In this document: positions 15,030-23,317 of the stretch, in pieces
Position numbering within the stretch: position 1 is the first letter of the stretch
Layout: each line of letters opens with the position of its first letter
Assembly: GCA_900551115.1 (NCBI GenBank)
Contig: URUY01000003.1
Location: 1 to 64,000 of the forward strand
DNA from: an uncultured Lachnospiraceae bacterium
GTDB lineage: Bacteria > Bacillota > Clostridia > Lachnospirales > Lachnospiraceae
Reading direction: 5' to 3'
DNA: 64,000 nt
Notes under the pieces: model-generated
The model's database searches: none
Told to the model about the DNA's origin: nothing
The model's input: the letters and a program-made list of their open reading frames with translations, nothing else
Translations under genes and position numbers: made by a program

Positions 15030-15346
15030 ATCCACCCTCTGGCACCTTGAAAACCGCATATGCAACATACCAGATACTTCCCCTCTGTTGTCGGCAGGAG
15101 CTGGCAAGCCACATGATTGGAATCAGGGAAACTTCTTTACACCGCAGAAGAAAGAAGGAAGATTTCCCGGTTCATGGATCAGACGATGCGGGGCATCCGC
15201 ACCGAAGGCGATGACAGGCAGAGGGCTATAATGGTACTTCCGTCCAGTCACAGGCCGAGCGTTGAAGCGGCTTTTTCTTGTTCTGCCGTGAGCCGTCGCA
15301 GCCAATGAGGGCGGCCCCGTGAGATCCACGGGGAGGTGAGATTCCT
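15030..15346. other. 317-base stretch without a supported gene
   Basis: Frames are open here (for example 15117-15308 from a TTG) but none has both a ribosome site and recognisable protein sequence. A CCCCGTG/CACGGGG hairpin lies at 15315-15332 just before the small ORF below. It may hold a structured RNA or a decayed gene. Confidence 0.4.
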
Positions 15347-15514
15347 ATGAGGTCAAAGCCATGGCCGTTTGGTGTGTTCCCGTGCCAGGGGAAATCGGGG
15401 ATAAATACTGGCAAGCACAAAACGATTGATATCACAAGGCGGCAGTCTGCCCCAAATCAGGCTGCCTGCCTTTTACATAGCAAAGATTGGAGGAAAACCT
15501 ATGACAAAGGATGA
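15347..15514 (+). CDS. Possible 55-residue protein overlapping the next gene
   Basis: ATG 15347 follows GGGGAGGTGAG at good spacing, directly after a CCCCGTG/CACGGGG hairpin. The product is basic and starts MRSKPWPFG. Its stop lies 14 bases inside the gene at 15501, in another frame, which suggests translational coupling. No family was recognised, and the frame might be only a leader that delivers ribosomes to the next gene. Confidence 0.35.
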   Translation: MRSKPWPFGVFPCQGKSGINTGKHKTIDITRRQSAPNQAACLLHSKDWRKTYDKG

Positions 15515-15935
15515 GATCAATCAGGTATTAAATGCTATGGACGGATTCTATGTAGGGTACGCAAATGTCAGCACCCTGAAAGGAATCCGGACACAACAGT
15601 ATGTTTTTAATATGACTCCGGAGAATATTTCCGGATTTCTCTATACATGGAAAGACCGTGCCGGACAGATTCTGTTGACGGATATGCTGGATCGTCCTGT
15701 GCTGAAAATGGAGAGTGGCACGATTATACAATGTAAAACAAGAGAACTGGAAAAACAGGTGTATTCTTTGATGTGTGACATCCGATCAGGAAAGAATGCT
15801 CCGGCCAGATTCCCAATGGTAACCAGGGAGTTGTTCGATGCCTATATCGATATGGAAGAATCTCTGGTAGGCGAGGCCGAGGTCGAAGCATTGGCCAGAG
15901 AAGAACAGCAGGCGGCCTTAGAGCTGGGGCTTTGA
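15501..15935 (+). CDS. Hypothetical protein, 144 residues
   Basis: No family was recognised. The ATG at 15501 is preceded by GGAGGAAAACCT, a strong ribosome site, so the upstream extension of the frame is rejected. The protein is acidic toward its C-terminus (runs such as GEAEVEALAREEQQAA) with a mixed N-terminal domain (DGFYVGYAN, TPENISGFLY). It ends 23 bases before the MazF-type toxin gene and is probably cotranscribed with it. An antitoxin role is possible by position but its size and sequence give no support. Confidence 0.6.
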   Translation: MTKDEINQVLNAMDGFYVGYANVSTLKGIRTQQYVFNMTPENISGFLYTWKDRAGQILLTDMLDRPVLKMESGTIIQCKTRELEKQVYSLMCDIRSGKNAPARFPMVTRELFDAYIDMEESLVGEAEVEALAREEQQAALELGL

Positions 15936-15958
15936 AGGATAGCCGGAGGTGATTCAAA

Positions 15959-16330
15959 ATGAAAGAAATCAAACGAGGGGATCTGTACTATGCGGATCTC
16001 CGGCCCATCATTGGCAGTGAACAGGGCGGCGTCCGGCCTGTTCTGATCATACAGAATGATGTGGGAAATCATTTCAGCCCTACCGTGATCGCGGCGTCCA
16101 TTACCAGCAGACAAAGAAAACACCGACTGCCTACCCATGTTTTTTTGCCAATCAGTACAGAGGGCCTGCGATGTAACTCTATTGTCCTGCTGGAACAGGT
16201 ACGCACCATTGACCGAAGCAGACTTGGCGATTACATAGGCCGGTTGGACGAAACCGCAATGGAGGCGGTAAATGAAGCCCTTGCAATCAGCATCGGGATT
16301 GAACAGAACAGTGCCTCTGGATTAAGATAA
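15959..16330 (+). CDS. MazF/PemK-family mRNA interferase toxin
   Basis: A 123-residue endoribonuclease-toxin fold. Hallmarks are RGDLYYADL, GSEQGGVRPVLIIQND (the catalytic Arg and the conserved Gly-rich turn) and the later LLEQVRTIDRSRL. Family members cut mRNA at short motifs and are held by a small antitoxin, normally encoded just upstream. Here the upstream gene (15501) is larger than usual, and a small acidic ORF lies downstream (16386), so the antitoxin is uncertain. GGAGGTGA precedes the start. It probably stabilises the mobile module. Confidence 0.85.
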   Translation: MKEIKRGDLYYADLRPIIGSEQGGVRPVLIIQNDVGNHFSPTVIAASITSRQRKHRLPTHVFLPISTEGLRCNSIVLLEQVRTIDRSRLGDYIGRLDETAMEAVNEALAISIGIEQNSASGLR

Positions 16331-16385
16331 TACAGAATATCAGCACAGTTTCTTTATTTTCCAAGAGAAAGCGGGAGGGAGAAAT

Positions 16386-16547
16386 TTGAATAAAAAGGAA
16401 GACCTGAAGCCAACAGATCAGAATCTGCCGATCACTCCTGAATTACTATCGCAGATAGATCATGCGGTTGCTGTCAGTTTTGGTTTGGACGGGATGCTGA
16501 ATCCAACAGAAAAAGAGGAAGATCCAGATGACGTTGCCAGCGGGTAA
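16386..16547 (+). CDS. Small acidic protein, 53 residues
   Basis: TTG start at 16386 with GGGAGGGAG seven bases upstream. The product is acidic, beginning LNKKEDLKPTD and ending EEDPDDVASG, with a central amphipathic stretch (TPELLSQIDHAVAVSFGL). It lies between the MazF toxin and the first recombinase. No family was recognised; an antitoxin for MazF or a regulator of the recombinases are both possible. Confidence 0.5.
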   Translation: MNKKEDLKPTDQNLPITPELLSQIDHAVAVSFGLDGMLNPTEKEEDPDDVASG

Positions 16548-16671
16548 ACAGCCTGTTGGTAGTGCTTCGGTTTTCGGAGAAAAAATCCCGTTTTTGGTTG
16601 GATTTTGTGGTAGCTATTTGTGAAACAACACGGTATACTGTGTATTGCGTAGAGGAAAGGAGGCGAACGGT

Positions 16672-17790
16672 TTGAGACGGTATAAGGTAGAAACCCTTAC
16701 AGAAGGGCGAACAAAATATTATTACATCCAGGACTGCCAGACGTATGACATTGTTCCGCTGCCATCCAAATATCTGAAATATAAAATCAAGGCCAATCGT
16801 TCGCCTAATACGGTAAAACGGTCGGCCTTTTCTATATGCTACTATTTGGAGTACCTGAATGAAATCCATATGGAAATCCCACAGGTTTATGAGCTGGATC
16901 TGGAAAGGCAGAATGAACACTTTGTAGATTTCCTGTACTGGCTGAAAGCTGGGAACCATACAGAAAAGAACAATTTAAAAGTAATACACAACGGAACCTG
17001 CAACGCATATCTGGAAGATGTGTTCAGGTTCTTTCTTTATATCGAGGGAATGTATGAACAGCTTGGGAGCCTGAAGGTGCTGTCCTATAATTACCACTTC
17101 GCAGTTAATGCGGTAGGCGTAAAAAAGAGGCTCCGCTTTCAGGCGTTCAAAGGTTATCTGCAGGAAGAAGAACGGAACGTGCGGCCTGCGGAACACGATG
17201 AGATTATCACCGTCCTTCAGGCGTGTACCAACTGCCGGGATCAACTACTCATCCTGCTTCTTGCGGAAACCGGATTCCGGATTGGAGAAATCCTTGGCGT
17301 AGACTATGTCCACGACATTGATTACCGGAACCGCATGATCGGCGTCTACTTCCGTGAAGATAACGAAAATGATGCCAGAGCTAAAAACGCAGAATACCGA
17401 AAAGCCAGGATCAGCGATGACTCCTTCGAGTTCCTGATGTACTATCTGGCCGAATACAGAAAACTGCTGCAGCATCAGAATTATCTGTTCATTAATATCG
17501 CAGGAAAAACCGCCGGACAGCCTTTGAAAGTGGACAGCGTCTATGACATGCTGAACCGGATGGAGAAAAAGACAGGGATTGACCTGACTCCACATATGCT
17601 CCGGCGGTACTTTGCCAATATACGCCGGAAAGACGGATGGCGGCTGGAGCTGATCCAGCAGGCACTGGGGCATAAGCATCTGAATACGACTATACGATAT
17701 CTGAACATTATGGATGACGAATTGATTGAAGCCAGCCAGGAGTTCTATGCCAAGCATTCCGCTCTGTATGGTGTGAAAGAACTTTTATAG
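16672..17790 (+). CDS. Tyrosine recombinase, Tn554 TnpA-like
   Basis: A 372-residue site-specific recombinase. An N-terminal core-binding domain (about 1-150) precedes the catalytic domain with Arg203 (in FRIGE), His308 and Arg311 (HMLRR), His334 (GHKHL) and the nucleophile Tyr343 (IRYLN), so the active site is complete. The TTG start at 16672 has GGAGG 9 bases upstream; a longer frame from 16645 has none. It is the first of three recombinase genes in tandem, with the next starting 16 bases after its stop. Size agrees with TnpA of Tn554 (about 360 residues). Confidence 0.85.
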   Translation: MRRYKVETLTEGRTKYYYIQDCQTYDIVPLPSKYLKYKIKANRSPNTVKRSAFSICYYLEYLNEIHMEIPQVYELDLERQNEHFVDFLYWLKAGNHTEKNNLKVIHNGTCNAYLEDVFRFFLYIEGMYEQLGSLKVLSYNYHFAVNAVGVKKRLRFQAFKGYLQEEERNVRPAEHDEIITVLQACTNCRDQLLILLLAETGFRIGEILGVDYVHDIDYRNRMIGVYFREDNENDARAKNAEYRKARISDDSFEFLMYYLAEYRKLLQHQNYLFINIAGKTAGQPLKVDSVYDMLNRMEKKTGIDLTPHMLRRYFANIRRKDGWRLELIQQALGHKHLNTTIRYLNIMDDELIEASQEFYAKHSALYGVKELL

Positions 17791-17806
17791 GGGGAGGTGA
17801 TAGAAA

Positions 17807-19564
17807 ATGCCTGCCTACGCAATACGGGAATGGCGACAGGAAGAAAAATCAAAAGCGTTGCCGGAGCAGATCATTGAAACCATTGATTCCTGCGAAGATG
17901 TAGCCAAGACCGCCAAAAGCAGGCTGAAGAAGTTCCTGGCAGAAATGGAGATTCAGGATATCCTGGAGATGGATTACCCACTGCGTAAAACGTACCAGAA
18001 TTATTTGCTCTCTATATGCCAGATCCAATCGGCTGACCGTTATCTCCTTGCGTATGACAGGGCAAAACAGGCAGATATCCGCAGACGGATGAAAACCCTG
18101 GCGGGAAAGAACCAATGCCGGTGGCGGCTGGAAGAAACAATCCTGTTCCTTCCCTATCATCCGGATCAGGAACTGGCGATGGAACTGGATTCCGTCAGGA
18201 ACCGCCCCAATATGGTCTGGGATTTCACAAAACCCTGTGCATGGCATGTAAAAGAACAGGTTTTTACGACACTGAATGAAATCCTTGCCATTACGAAAAA
18301 TTCAATCCAACGGAGACAACGATTGACTGGACTACAGTATCTGTACGATTTCTGTACCGAGCAGACGATTCAGGATATTGAGGATATGGACTTGGCACAG
18401 GAGCAGATGTTCGATGCCTACCTGACCGAACACACTCCCAGCGAAACTTATAAACACCAGATGCTTGTGATCCTGAATTTATGCCGGAAAACAGTCTTCC
18501 TGCATAATGCACAGATTAACTGGCAGGCGAATATCTGGTACCTGGATGGATTGAGAATTGCGGAGCATCGGCTGAATCGGAGCAGTTCAGTGACCAGTGT
18601 GTCCTTCACAGAGATCAGTCACAAGGAAAACCGCAGGTACGCCAAGGAATATATGAAATACCAGATCGGCGTTACCGGTCAGGCCATCAGCACGATAACG
18701 ACAAGATACTGCCTGTTGGAGCGTTTCCTGGTACGTTTATCGGAACAAGGTCAGGATGCCGCAAGCTGTACGACAAAACAGATTGAAGATTACCTCGGTG
18801 AATTGCAGGAAAGCGGGATTTCCGCAAAATCCTTTAATGCATATATATCCGGGCTGAATCATTTCTTCCGGTTCCTCATCGCCCGAAATTATCGGGAAAC
18901 GATGCCGTTCCAGCCAGAGCTTTATCAAAAAAAGATAATCGTCAAACATCATGACCGGAGCGTTTCACCGGAGGTCTGCGAAGAAGTGTTGGGTAAGCTG
19001 CATCTGCTCCCGGATCATCTTCGCTGCATGTACCTCCATCTCTGGTGTCTGGGCCTGCGGATCAGCGAGGTATGTACCCTGAAGGGAAATGCCTATTATC
19101 GCCAGAACCATGATACCTGGATTCAGGTGTATCAGGTAAAGATGAAGAATTATAAGCGGATTCCCATAGCAGAGGGCCTGTATAGGATCATGGAAGTTTA
19201 TATCAAAACCCACCAGATCGGGCCGGATGACTACCTGTTTACGAACAAAAACGGCGGCCCTTACCGGAGCATGACTTTCCGTCATCAGATGAAAAAGTTC
19301 TGCGAAGACCATGAGATTGACGGCGGGGATTACCTGTTCCAGTCCCATGATTACCGCCACACAGTGGCGACGATGCTTTATGACAATGGCGTATCCATAC
19401 AGGGAGTACGGGATTACCTGGGACATGATTATCTGGAAATGACGGAGCAATATATTGACTACATGCCCAAAAAGATCGCAAAAGAGAATGTAGGATTTTT
19501 CCAAAAGCCGGAACATAATCTGGCGGCTGGTTTGAGAAAGAAAGGAGGCAGAGATGGAAAATAG
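17807..19564 (+). CDS. Tyrosine recombinase, Tn554 TnpB-like
   Basis: A 585-residue recombinase with a long N-terminal region of unknown role (about 1-270), a SAM-like core-binding domain and a C-terminal catalytic domain: Arg418 in LRISE, His514 and Arg517 in HDYRH, and Tyr549 in EQYIDY after LGHDYL. All key residues are present. GGAGGTGAT precedes ATG 17807. Its last 11 bases overlap the next recombinase gene. Length and place match TnpB of Tn554 (about 630 residues). Confidence 0.85.
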   Translation: MPAYAIREWRQEEKSKALPEQIIETIDSCEDVAKTAKSRLKKFLAEMEIQDILEMDYPLRKTYQNYLLSICQIQSADRYLLAYDRAKQADIRRRMKTLAGKNQCRWRLEETILFLPYHPDQELAMELDSVRNRPNMVWDFTKPCAWHVKEQVFTTLNEILAITKNSIQRRQRLTGLQYLYDFCTEQTIQDIEDMDLAQEQMFDAYLTEHTPSETYKHQMLVILNLCRKTVFLHNAQINWQANIWYLDGLRIAEHRLNRSSSVTSVSFTEISHKENRRYAKEYMKYQIGVTGQAISTITTRYCLLERFLVRLSEQGQDAASCTTKQIEDYLGELQESGISAKSFNAYISGLNHFFRFLIARNYRETMPFQPELYQKKIIVKHHDRSVSPEVCEEVLGKLHLLPDHLRCMYLHLWCLGLRISEVCTLKGNAYYRQNHDTWIQVYQVKMKNYKRIPIAEGLYRIMEVYIKTHQIGPDDYLFTNKNGGPYRSMTFRHQMKKFCEDHEIDGGDYLFQSHDYRHTVATMLYDNGVSIQGVRDYLGHDYLEMTEQYIDYMPKKIAKENVGFFQKPEHNLAAGLRKKGGRDGK

Positions 19565-21062
19565 ACTGTACTATTGGAAACTGGCATGCTATGAAACCTC
19601 CGGGAATCTGCCGAAAAGAGCTATTGGAAAAAGCAATTTCATTGACCTTTCCCTTCTTCCAAAGGAAACTATGCGGGAAGAATACAGACGCTACTTCTTG
19701 TACAGAGGCGGTCAAGTATCGCTGAACACTATCTGTCATGAAAAGACATATTACCATCAGGTGTGCAAAGCCCTTCAACTGCGAAAAAACATACCTGACA
19801 GCTTCCTCGGCTGGCAGCCATCCAAATGGATCGAACTGTTAAAGATATGGATGCTGCAGAATGGTATCCCATTTTATAAAGAGAAGGAAACTTTGTATGG
19901 AACGATAAGCCGGACGGATGCTCCTGTGCTTCAGCACCTGAAACGCTTCCTGCGGTTCATCCAGCCGGAGGATATGCGGCCGGAACGGGACAAGGATATA
20001 TGGGATCTGAAAAAACTGGATATCCCTATTAAAGAAAATCCGATTTATAAAACGGAAACACTGGATTTTACCGGAATCCTGCAGGAAGGTCTGAGAGAGG
20101 AAGTAAAACAGGCAATTTTCCTGCATATAAAATATGAAAAAATCGGAACCGTGAAGCGGGAGCTGACATCCCTGCGGAAATTTTCCGGATACCTGATGGA
20201 GAAGGACATAAAGATCAATTCCTGCGCCGATGTTGACCGGGATCTGCTGGAAGAATATCTTGTCCATATCAACACCAACGGTTCATCCGGCAGAGGAAAC
20301 AGCGATGACATTCTGAAGCTGAGGGCAGTATTGGAAAGTGTCGGAAAACTATATGGATACAGTCATCTGGAATCCTTATTCATCAATACAGATATTCCGC
20401 CGGAAGTGCAGCCGGTATTCCGATCCTATTCCGATGAGGAACTGAAGCGGTTGAACGCCCATATTACAAAGCTGGATGTCCAGTTGGCACGATGCATGGT
20501 CATCCACCAAATGCTTGGTACGCGAATCTCTGATACGCTGACACTGCATACAGACTGCCTGTCAAAAAGAAACGGTCTGGATATTATCCGGATTGATCAG
20601 GTGAAAACACGAACCTTTGAAAAGCCTATCAGTGCAGAATTAGCAATGCTGATTCAGAAAGCCATCGATTGTACTTACGATCAGTATGGTAAAACCGAGT
20701 ATATCTTCGTGGACGCCAAAGATCCCTGCCGTCCACTTCAATATACAACCATAAAGCATAAGGTACTGCGGTTGATCAAAAGTGAAGACCTACGGGATGA
20801 TGAAGGGAAACTGTTTAAATTCAGCTCCCATATGTTCCGGCGGTCTTACGGAGTTAAACTGACAGAACTGCATTTGGATGACTGGACGATAGCAAAACTC
20901 CTGGGGCATAAAAACATAAGCGCAGTAAAGCATTACAGAAAAATGAGCAACCAGCTCCTTGCTGAAGAAACCCGAAAGGCACGGGAGCAACAGACCAGAA
21001 TCCTGCTGGCAAATTTAGATGGATGGGGTGAAGAATATGAACAAATACGACAGGATGATTGA
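19554..21062 (+). CDS. Third tyrosine recombinase of the module
   Basis: A 502-residue recombinase with a complete active site: Arg324 in GTRISD, His426 and Arg429 in HMFRR, and Tyr461 in KHYRKMS after LGHKNI. The N-terminal ~200 residues are not recognised. AAAGGAGG lies inside the end of the preceding gene, so the two are coupled. Classical Tn554 has two recombinases and a TnpC; this module has three plus a TnpC-like protein, as seen in related elements of Firmicutes. The protein probably works with the other two in a directional integration complex (inference). Confidence 0.83.
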   Translation: MENRLYYWKLACYETSGNLPKRAIGKSNFIDLSLLPKETMREEYRRYFLYRGGQVSLNTICHEKTYYHQVCKALQLRKNIPDSFLGWQPSKWIELLKIWMLQNGIPFYKEKETLYGTISRTDAPVLQHLKRFLRFIQPEDMRPERDKDIWDLKKLDIPIKENPIYKTETLDFTGILQEGLREEVKQAIFLHIKYEKIGTVKRELTSLRKFSGYLMEKDIKINSCADVDRDLLEEYLVHINTNGSSGRGNSDDILKLRAVLESVGKLYGYSHLESLFINTDIPPEVQPVFRSYSDEELKRLNAHITKLDVQLARCMVIHQMLGTRISDTLTLHTDCLSKRNGLDIIRIDQVKTRTFEKPISAELAMLIQKAIDCTYDQYGKTEYIFVDAKDPCRPLQYTTIKHKVLRLIKSEDLRDDEGKLFKFSSHMFRRSYGVKLTELHLDDWTIAKLLGHKNISAVKHYRKMSNQLLAEETRKAREQQTRILLANLDGWGEEYEQIRQDD

Positions 21063-21420
21063 AATGAACCGGGAACGAAGCGATGAAAAGATTGCTGCGG
21101 CGAAACAGGCAATCCGCAAACTGTTAGATCAGGGAGAGCGGGTATCGGTTCCGCAGCTCGTAAAGATGACAGGAGCTTCCAGAGGATTCTTCTATAAGAA
21201 TCCCATTGTGAGGGCCGAAATTGACCGGGCTATGGAACAGCAGGCCGGAACCATCAATCCACGCAGAGGTATCCTAGACAAAGCAATGGAAGGACGGATC
21301 GATCTCCTTCAGGAAGAAATTTTCCGGCTCCGGCAGGAAAATCAGGCGCTCCGTGATGAAAACCAAAGACTTCAGAAAATCATTAGCAAGAAAAGCCGGA
21401 GTGAATTCCGAAGCTTGTAA
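21037..21420 (+). CDS. TnpC-like protein (DUF6262 type)
   Basis: A 127-residue protein from ATG 21037 (GGTGAAG upstream), overlapping the preceding recombinase by 26 bases. The N-terminal half contains an HTH-like run (VSVPQLVKMTGASRGFFYKN); the C-terminal ~40 residues are a coiled coil (LQEEIFRLRQENQALRDENQRLQ). TnpC of Tn554 has this size and form and influences the orientation and efficiency of transposition. It is last in the recombinase operon, before a terminator. Confidence 0.75.
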   Translation: MNKYDRMIEMNRERSDEKIAAAKQAIRKLLDQGERVSVPQLVKMTGASRGFFYKNPIVRAEIDRAMEQQAGTINPRRGILDKAMEGRIDLLQEEIFRLRQENQALRDENQRLQKIISKKSRSEFRSL

Positions 21421-21445
21421 ATAACAAAATATAGGAAAATACATA

Positions 21446-21474
21446 GAGACAGCGGATCAAACAGCCGCTGTCTC
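21446..21474 (+). terminator. Terminator of the recombinase operon
   Basis: GAGACAGCGG pairs with CCGCTGTCTC across an 9-base loop, then TTATC. The T-run is short. Confidence 0.55.
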
Positions 21475-21658
21475 TTATCATTCGCAAAACGTATGGAAAA
21501 GCATTAAACATAGGTATTTGTATAAACAGGTGAGCCAGAGTACAATGTAAATAGGAAAGGTCGGAGCAATATGCTACTAAAAAAGAACAGAAAACACACT
21601 TGTGTAAGCCGTTAAGCCCAGTGTTTTCAAGGGTTGGAGAGGACGGGCTACATTTTAA

Positions 21659-21907
21659 TATCCCAACTGGTGGGCATCCATCCCTATGCCGGTTGCTTCT
21701 TTCCTTGAGGAATATGATTTTTCCGGCAAGACTATTATTCCATTCTGCTCTCACGGAGGCGGACGTTTCGGTCAAAGTCTGACGGCGATTGCAAAGCTCG
21801 TACCTGATGCGGTAATGGGAGAAGCACTGAGCATTCACTATTCCGGTGGCAGCAGCTTGTCGGATGATATAGCAAAATGGCTGGAGACAAACGGTATCAC
21901 CGAATAG
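21659..21907 (+). pseudogene. 5'-truncated flavodoxin gene
   Basis: The frame encodes only the C-terminal half of a flavodoxin: YPNWWASIPMPV, IIPFCSHGGGRFGQS and a final amphipathic helix. A TAA stands directly before the first homologous codon, and the FMN phosphate-binding N-terminus is absent, so the gene is broken at about 21656. The nearby intact flavodoxin at 21969 shows the expected full form. The break lies just outside the recombinase module and may mark where that element or another rearrangement cut the older sequence. Confidence 0.75.
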
Positions 21908-21968
21908 CAACAGACAAAGCGAGAAATTATTTAAGCTCACATATGAGCGGAGAAAAGGAGGGCATCTT

Positions 21969-22451
21969 ATGGATAAAAAAATTTTAGTAGCATATTTTTC
22001 TGCAAGCGGCGTAACCGCAAAAACAGCACAAAAGCTTGCGGAGGCAGTCGATGCCGATATTTTTGAAATAAAGCCGGAGCAGGCCTATACATCAGCCGAC
22101 TTGAACTGGACAGATAAGAACAGCAGAAGTTCTGTTGAGATGAACAATCCATCCTGCCGCCCGGCGATCAAAGACACACTTCCGAATATGGAGCAGTACG
22201 GGGTTGTCTTTGTCGGTTTCCCTATCTGGTGGTATGTTGCACCGAAGATCATCAACACTTTCCTGGAAAGCTATGATTTTACAGATAAGAAAATCATTCC
22301 GTTTGCGACCTCCGGCGGCAGCGGTATGGGAAAAACCAATACAGAACTTGAGCCGAGCTGTCCGGGAGCGGCCCTGATGCCGGGCAGAAAATTAGACAGC
22401 TCTGTATCAAAACAGGATTTAAAGGACTGGGCAGAGAAATTGGGGCTGTGA
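21969..22451 (+). CDS. Flavodoxin
   Basis: A 160-residue flavodoxin-fold electron carrier. The N-terminal KILVAYFSASGVTAKTA is the FMN phosphate loop, GFPIWWYVAPK supplies the aromatic flavin contact, and FATSGGSGMGK the second loop. GGAGGGCATCTT precedes the ATG. It heads an operon of redox enzymes that continues to 26609 and probably delivers electrons to, or reduces, quinone-like compounds. Short flavodoxins of this class in Clostridia often sit with NADPH-dependent FMN reductases, as here. Confidence 0.85.
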   Translation: MDKKILVAYFSASGVTAKTAQKLAEAVDADIFEIKPEQAYTSADLNWTDKNSRSSVEMNNPSCRPAIKDTLPNMEQYGVVFVGFPIWWYVAPKIINTFLESYDFTDKKIIPFATSGGSGMGKTNTELEPSCPGAALMPGRKLDSSVSKQDLKDWAEKLGL

Positions 22452-22479
22452 TTACAGAAAAAGAAAGGAATTGAGCGAC

Positions 22480-23016
22480 ATGAAAAACATATTGATTGTT
22501 TCATCAAGCTTCCGCAAAAACGGAAACTCGGAAATGCTTGTAAAAGAATTTGAAAAGGGGGCTAAAGAAGCGGGAAGTGCTGTAGAAGTAGTTTCCCTGC
22601 GTGAGCTGAATATTGGGTTCTGCCGCGGCTGCCTCGCCTGTCAGAAATCCGGAAAATGCGTAATCAGAGACGATGCCGAAGCCCTTGCTGAAAAGATGAA
22701 AAATGCCAATGCTTTGGTGTTTGCAACTCCTGTTTATTATTACAGCGTCAGCGGACAGCTGAAAACCATGCTTGACCGCATGAATCCCATTTACGGAAGT
22801 GATTACAAATTTACTGATGTATATCTGCTTGCTACCGCCGCAGAGGACGAGGAAAGTGCGGTAGAAGGAACAGTTACAGCTGTTCAGGGATGGATTGACT
22901 GCTTTGACCGGGCAAATCTGAAAGCTGTTGTTTTTGCCGGTGGAGTAAACGGAGTGGGCGACATTGCAGGACATAAGAAGCTGGCGATGGCATACGAAAC
23001 AGGAAAAAGAGTATAG
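22480..23016 (+). CDS. NADPH-dependent FMN reductase-like flavoprotein
   Basis: A 178-residue flavodoxin-fold reductase of the FMN_red/NAD(P)H quinone oxidoreductase type. KNILIVSSSFRKNGNSEML binds the FMN phosphate, and the Cys-rich CRGCLACQKSGKC insertion resembles the iron-sulfur flavoprotein subgroup, whose cysteines hold a cluster in some members. ATG 22480 was preferred to a TTG nine bases earlier because AAAGGAA fits it better. It lies 28 bases after the flavodoxin gene. Likely role: reduction of quinones, nitro compounds or free flavin. Confidence 0.82.
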   Translation: MKNILIVSSSFRKNGNSEMLVKEFEKGAKEAGSAVEVVSLRELNIGFCRGCLACQKSGKCVIRDDAEALAEKMKNANALVFATPVYYYSVSGQLKTMLDRMNPIYGSDYKFTDVYLLATAAEDEESAVEGTVTAVQGWIDCFDRANLKAVVFAGGVNGVGDIAGHKKLAMAYETGKRV

Positions 23017-23027
23017 AGAGGTTAAGC

Positions 23028-23315
23028 ATGCTTGTAATTAACATTTATTATACCGGTAAAGGTGGCTCGGCAAGGGCATTTGCAAAAGAAATGACCGAAA
23101 ATGGAATTGTGGAAAAAATCCGTCAGGAGGAAGGAAACCTCGGATACGAATATTTTTTTCCTGTAGATGATGAAGAAACGGTATTGCTGATTGATAAGTG
23201 GAAAAATCAGGAGGCGCTTGATTTCCACCACAAAACTCGGATGATGGAGCAAATCGCCGCACTTCGGGAAAAATACAAATTAAAAATGAGAGTGGAACGC
23301 TATCAAGGAGAATGA
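23028..23315 (+). CDS. Putative quinol monooxygenase (ABM domain)
   Basis: A 95-residue single ABM-domain protein of the YgiN type, with the typical ferredoxin-like pattern (VINIYYTGKG at the start, YEYFFPVDDEETVLLIDKW in the middle, FHHKTRMMEQI toward the end). YgiN acts on quinols. It overlaps the next gene at its TGA stop. Cotranscription with flavoproteins suggests quinone redox cycling or detoxification. Confidence 0.78.
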   Translation: MLVINIYYTGKGGSARAFAKEMTENGIVEKIRQEEGNLGYEYFFPVDDEETVLLIDKWKNQEALDFHHKTRMMEQIAALREKYKLKMRVERYQGE

Positions 23316-23317
23316 CG

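Noticed and set aside
15117..15308. Frame starting at TTG with a plausible charged N-terminus
   Set aside because: No ribosome site stands before the TTG and no family is recognised; kept only as a note in the gap entry.
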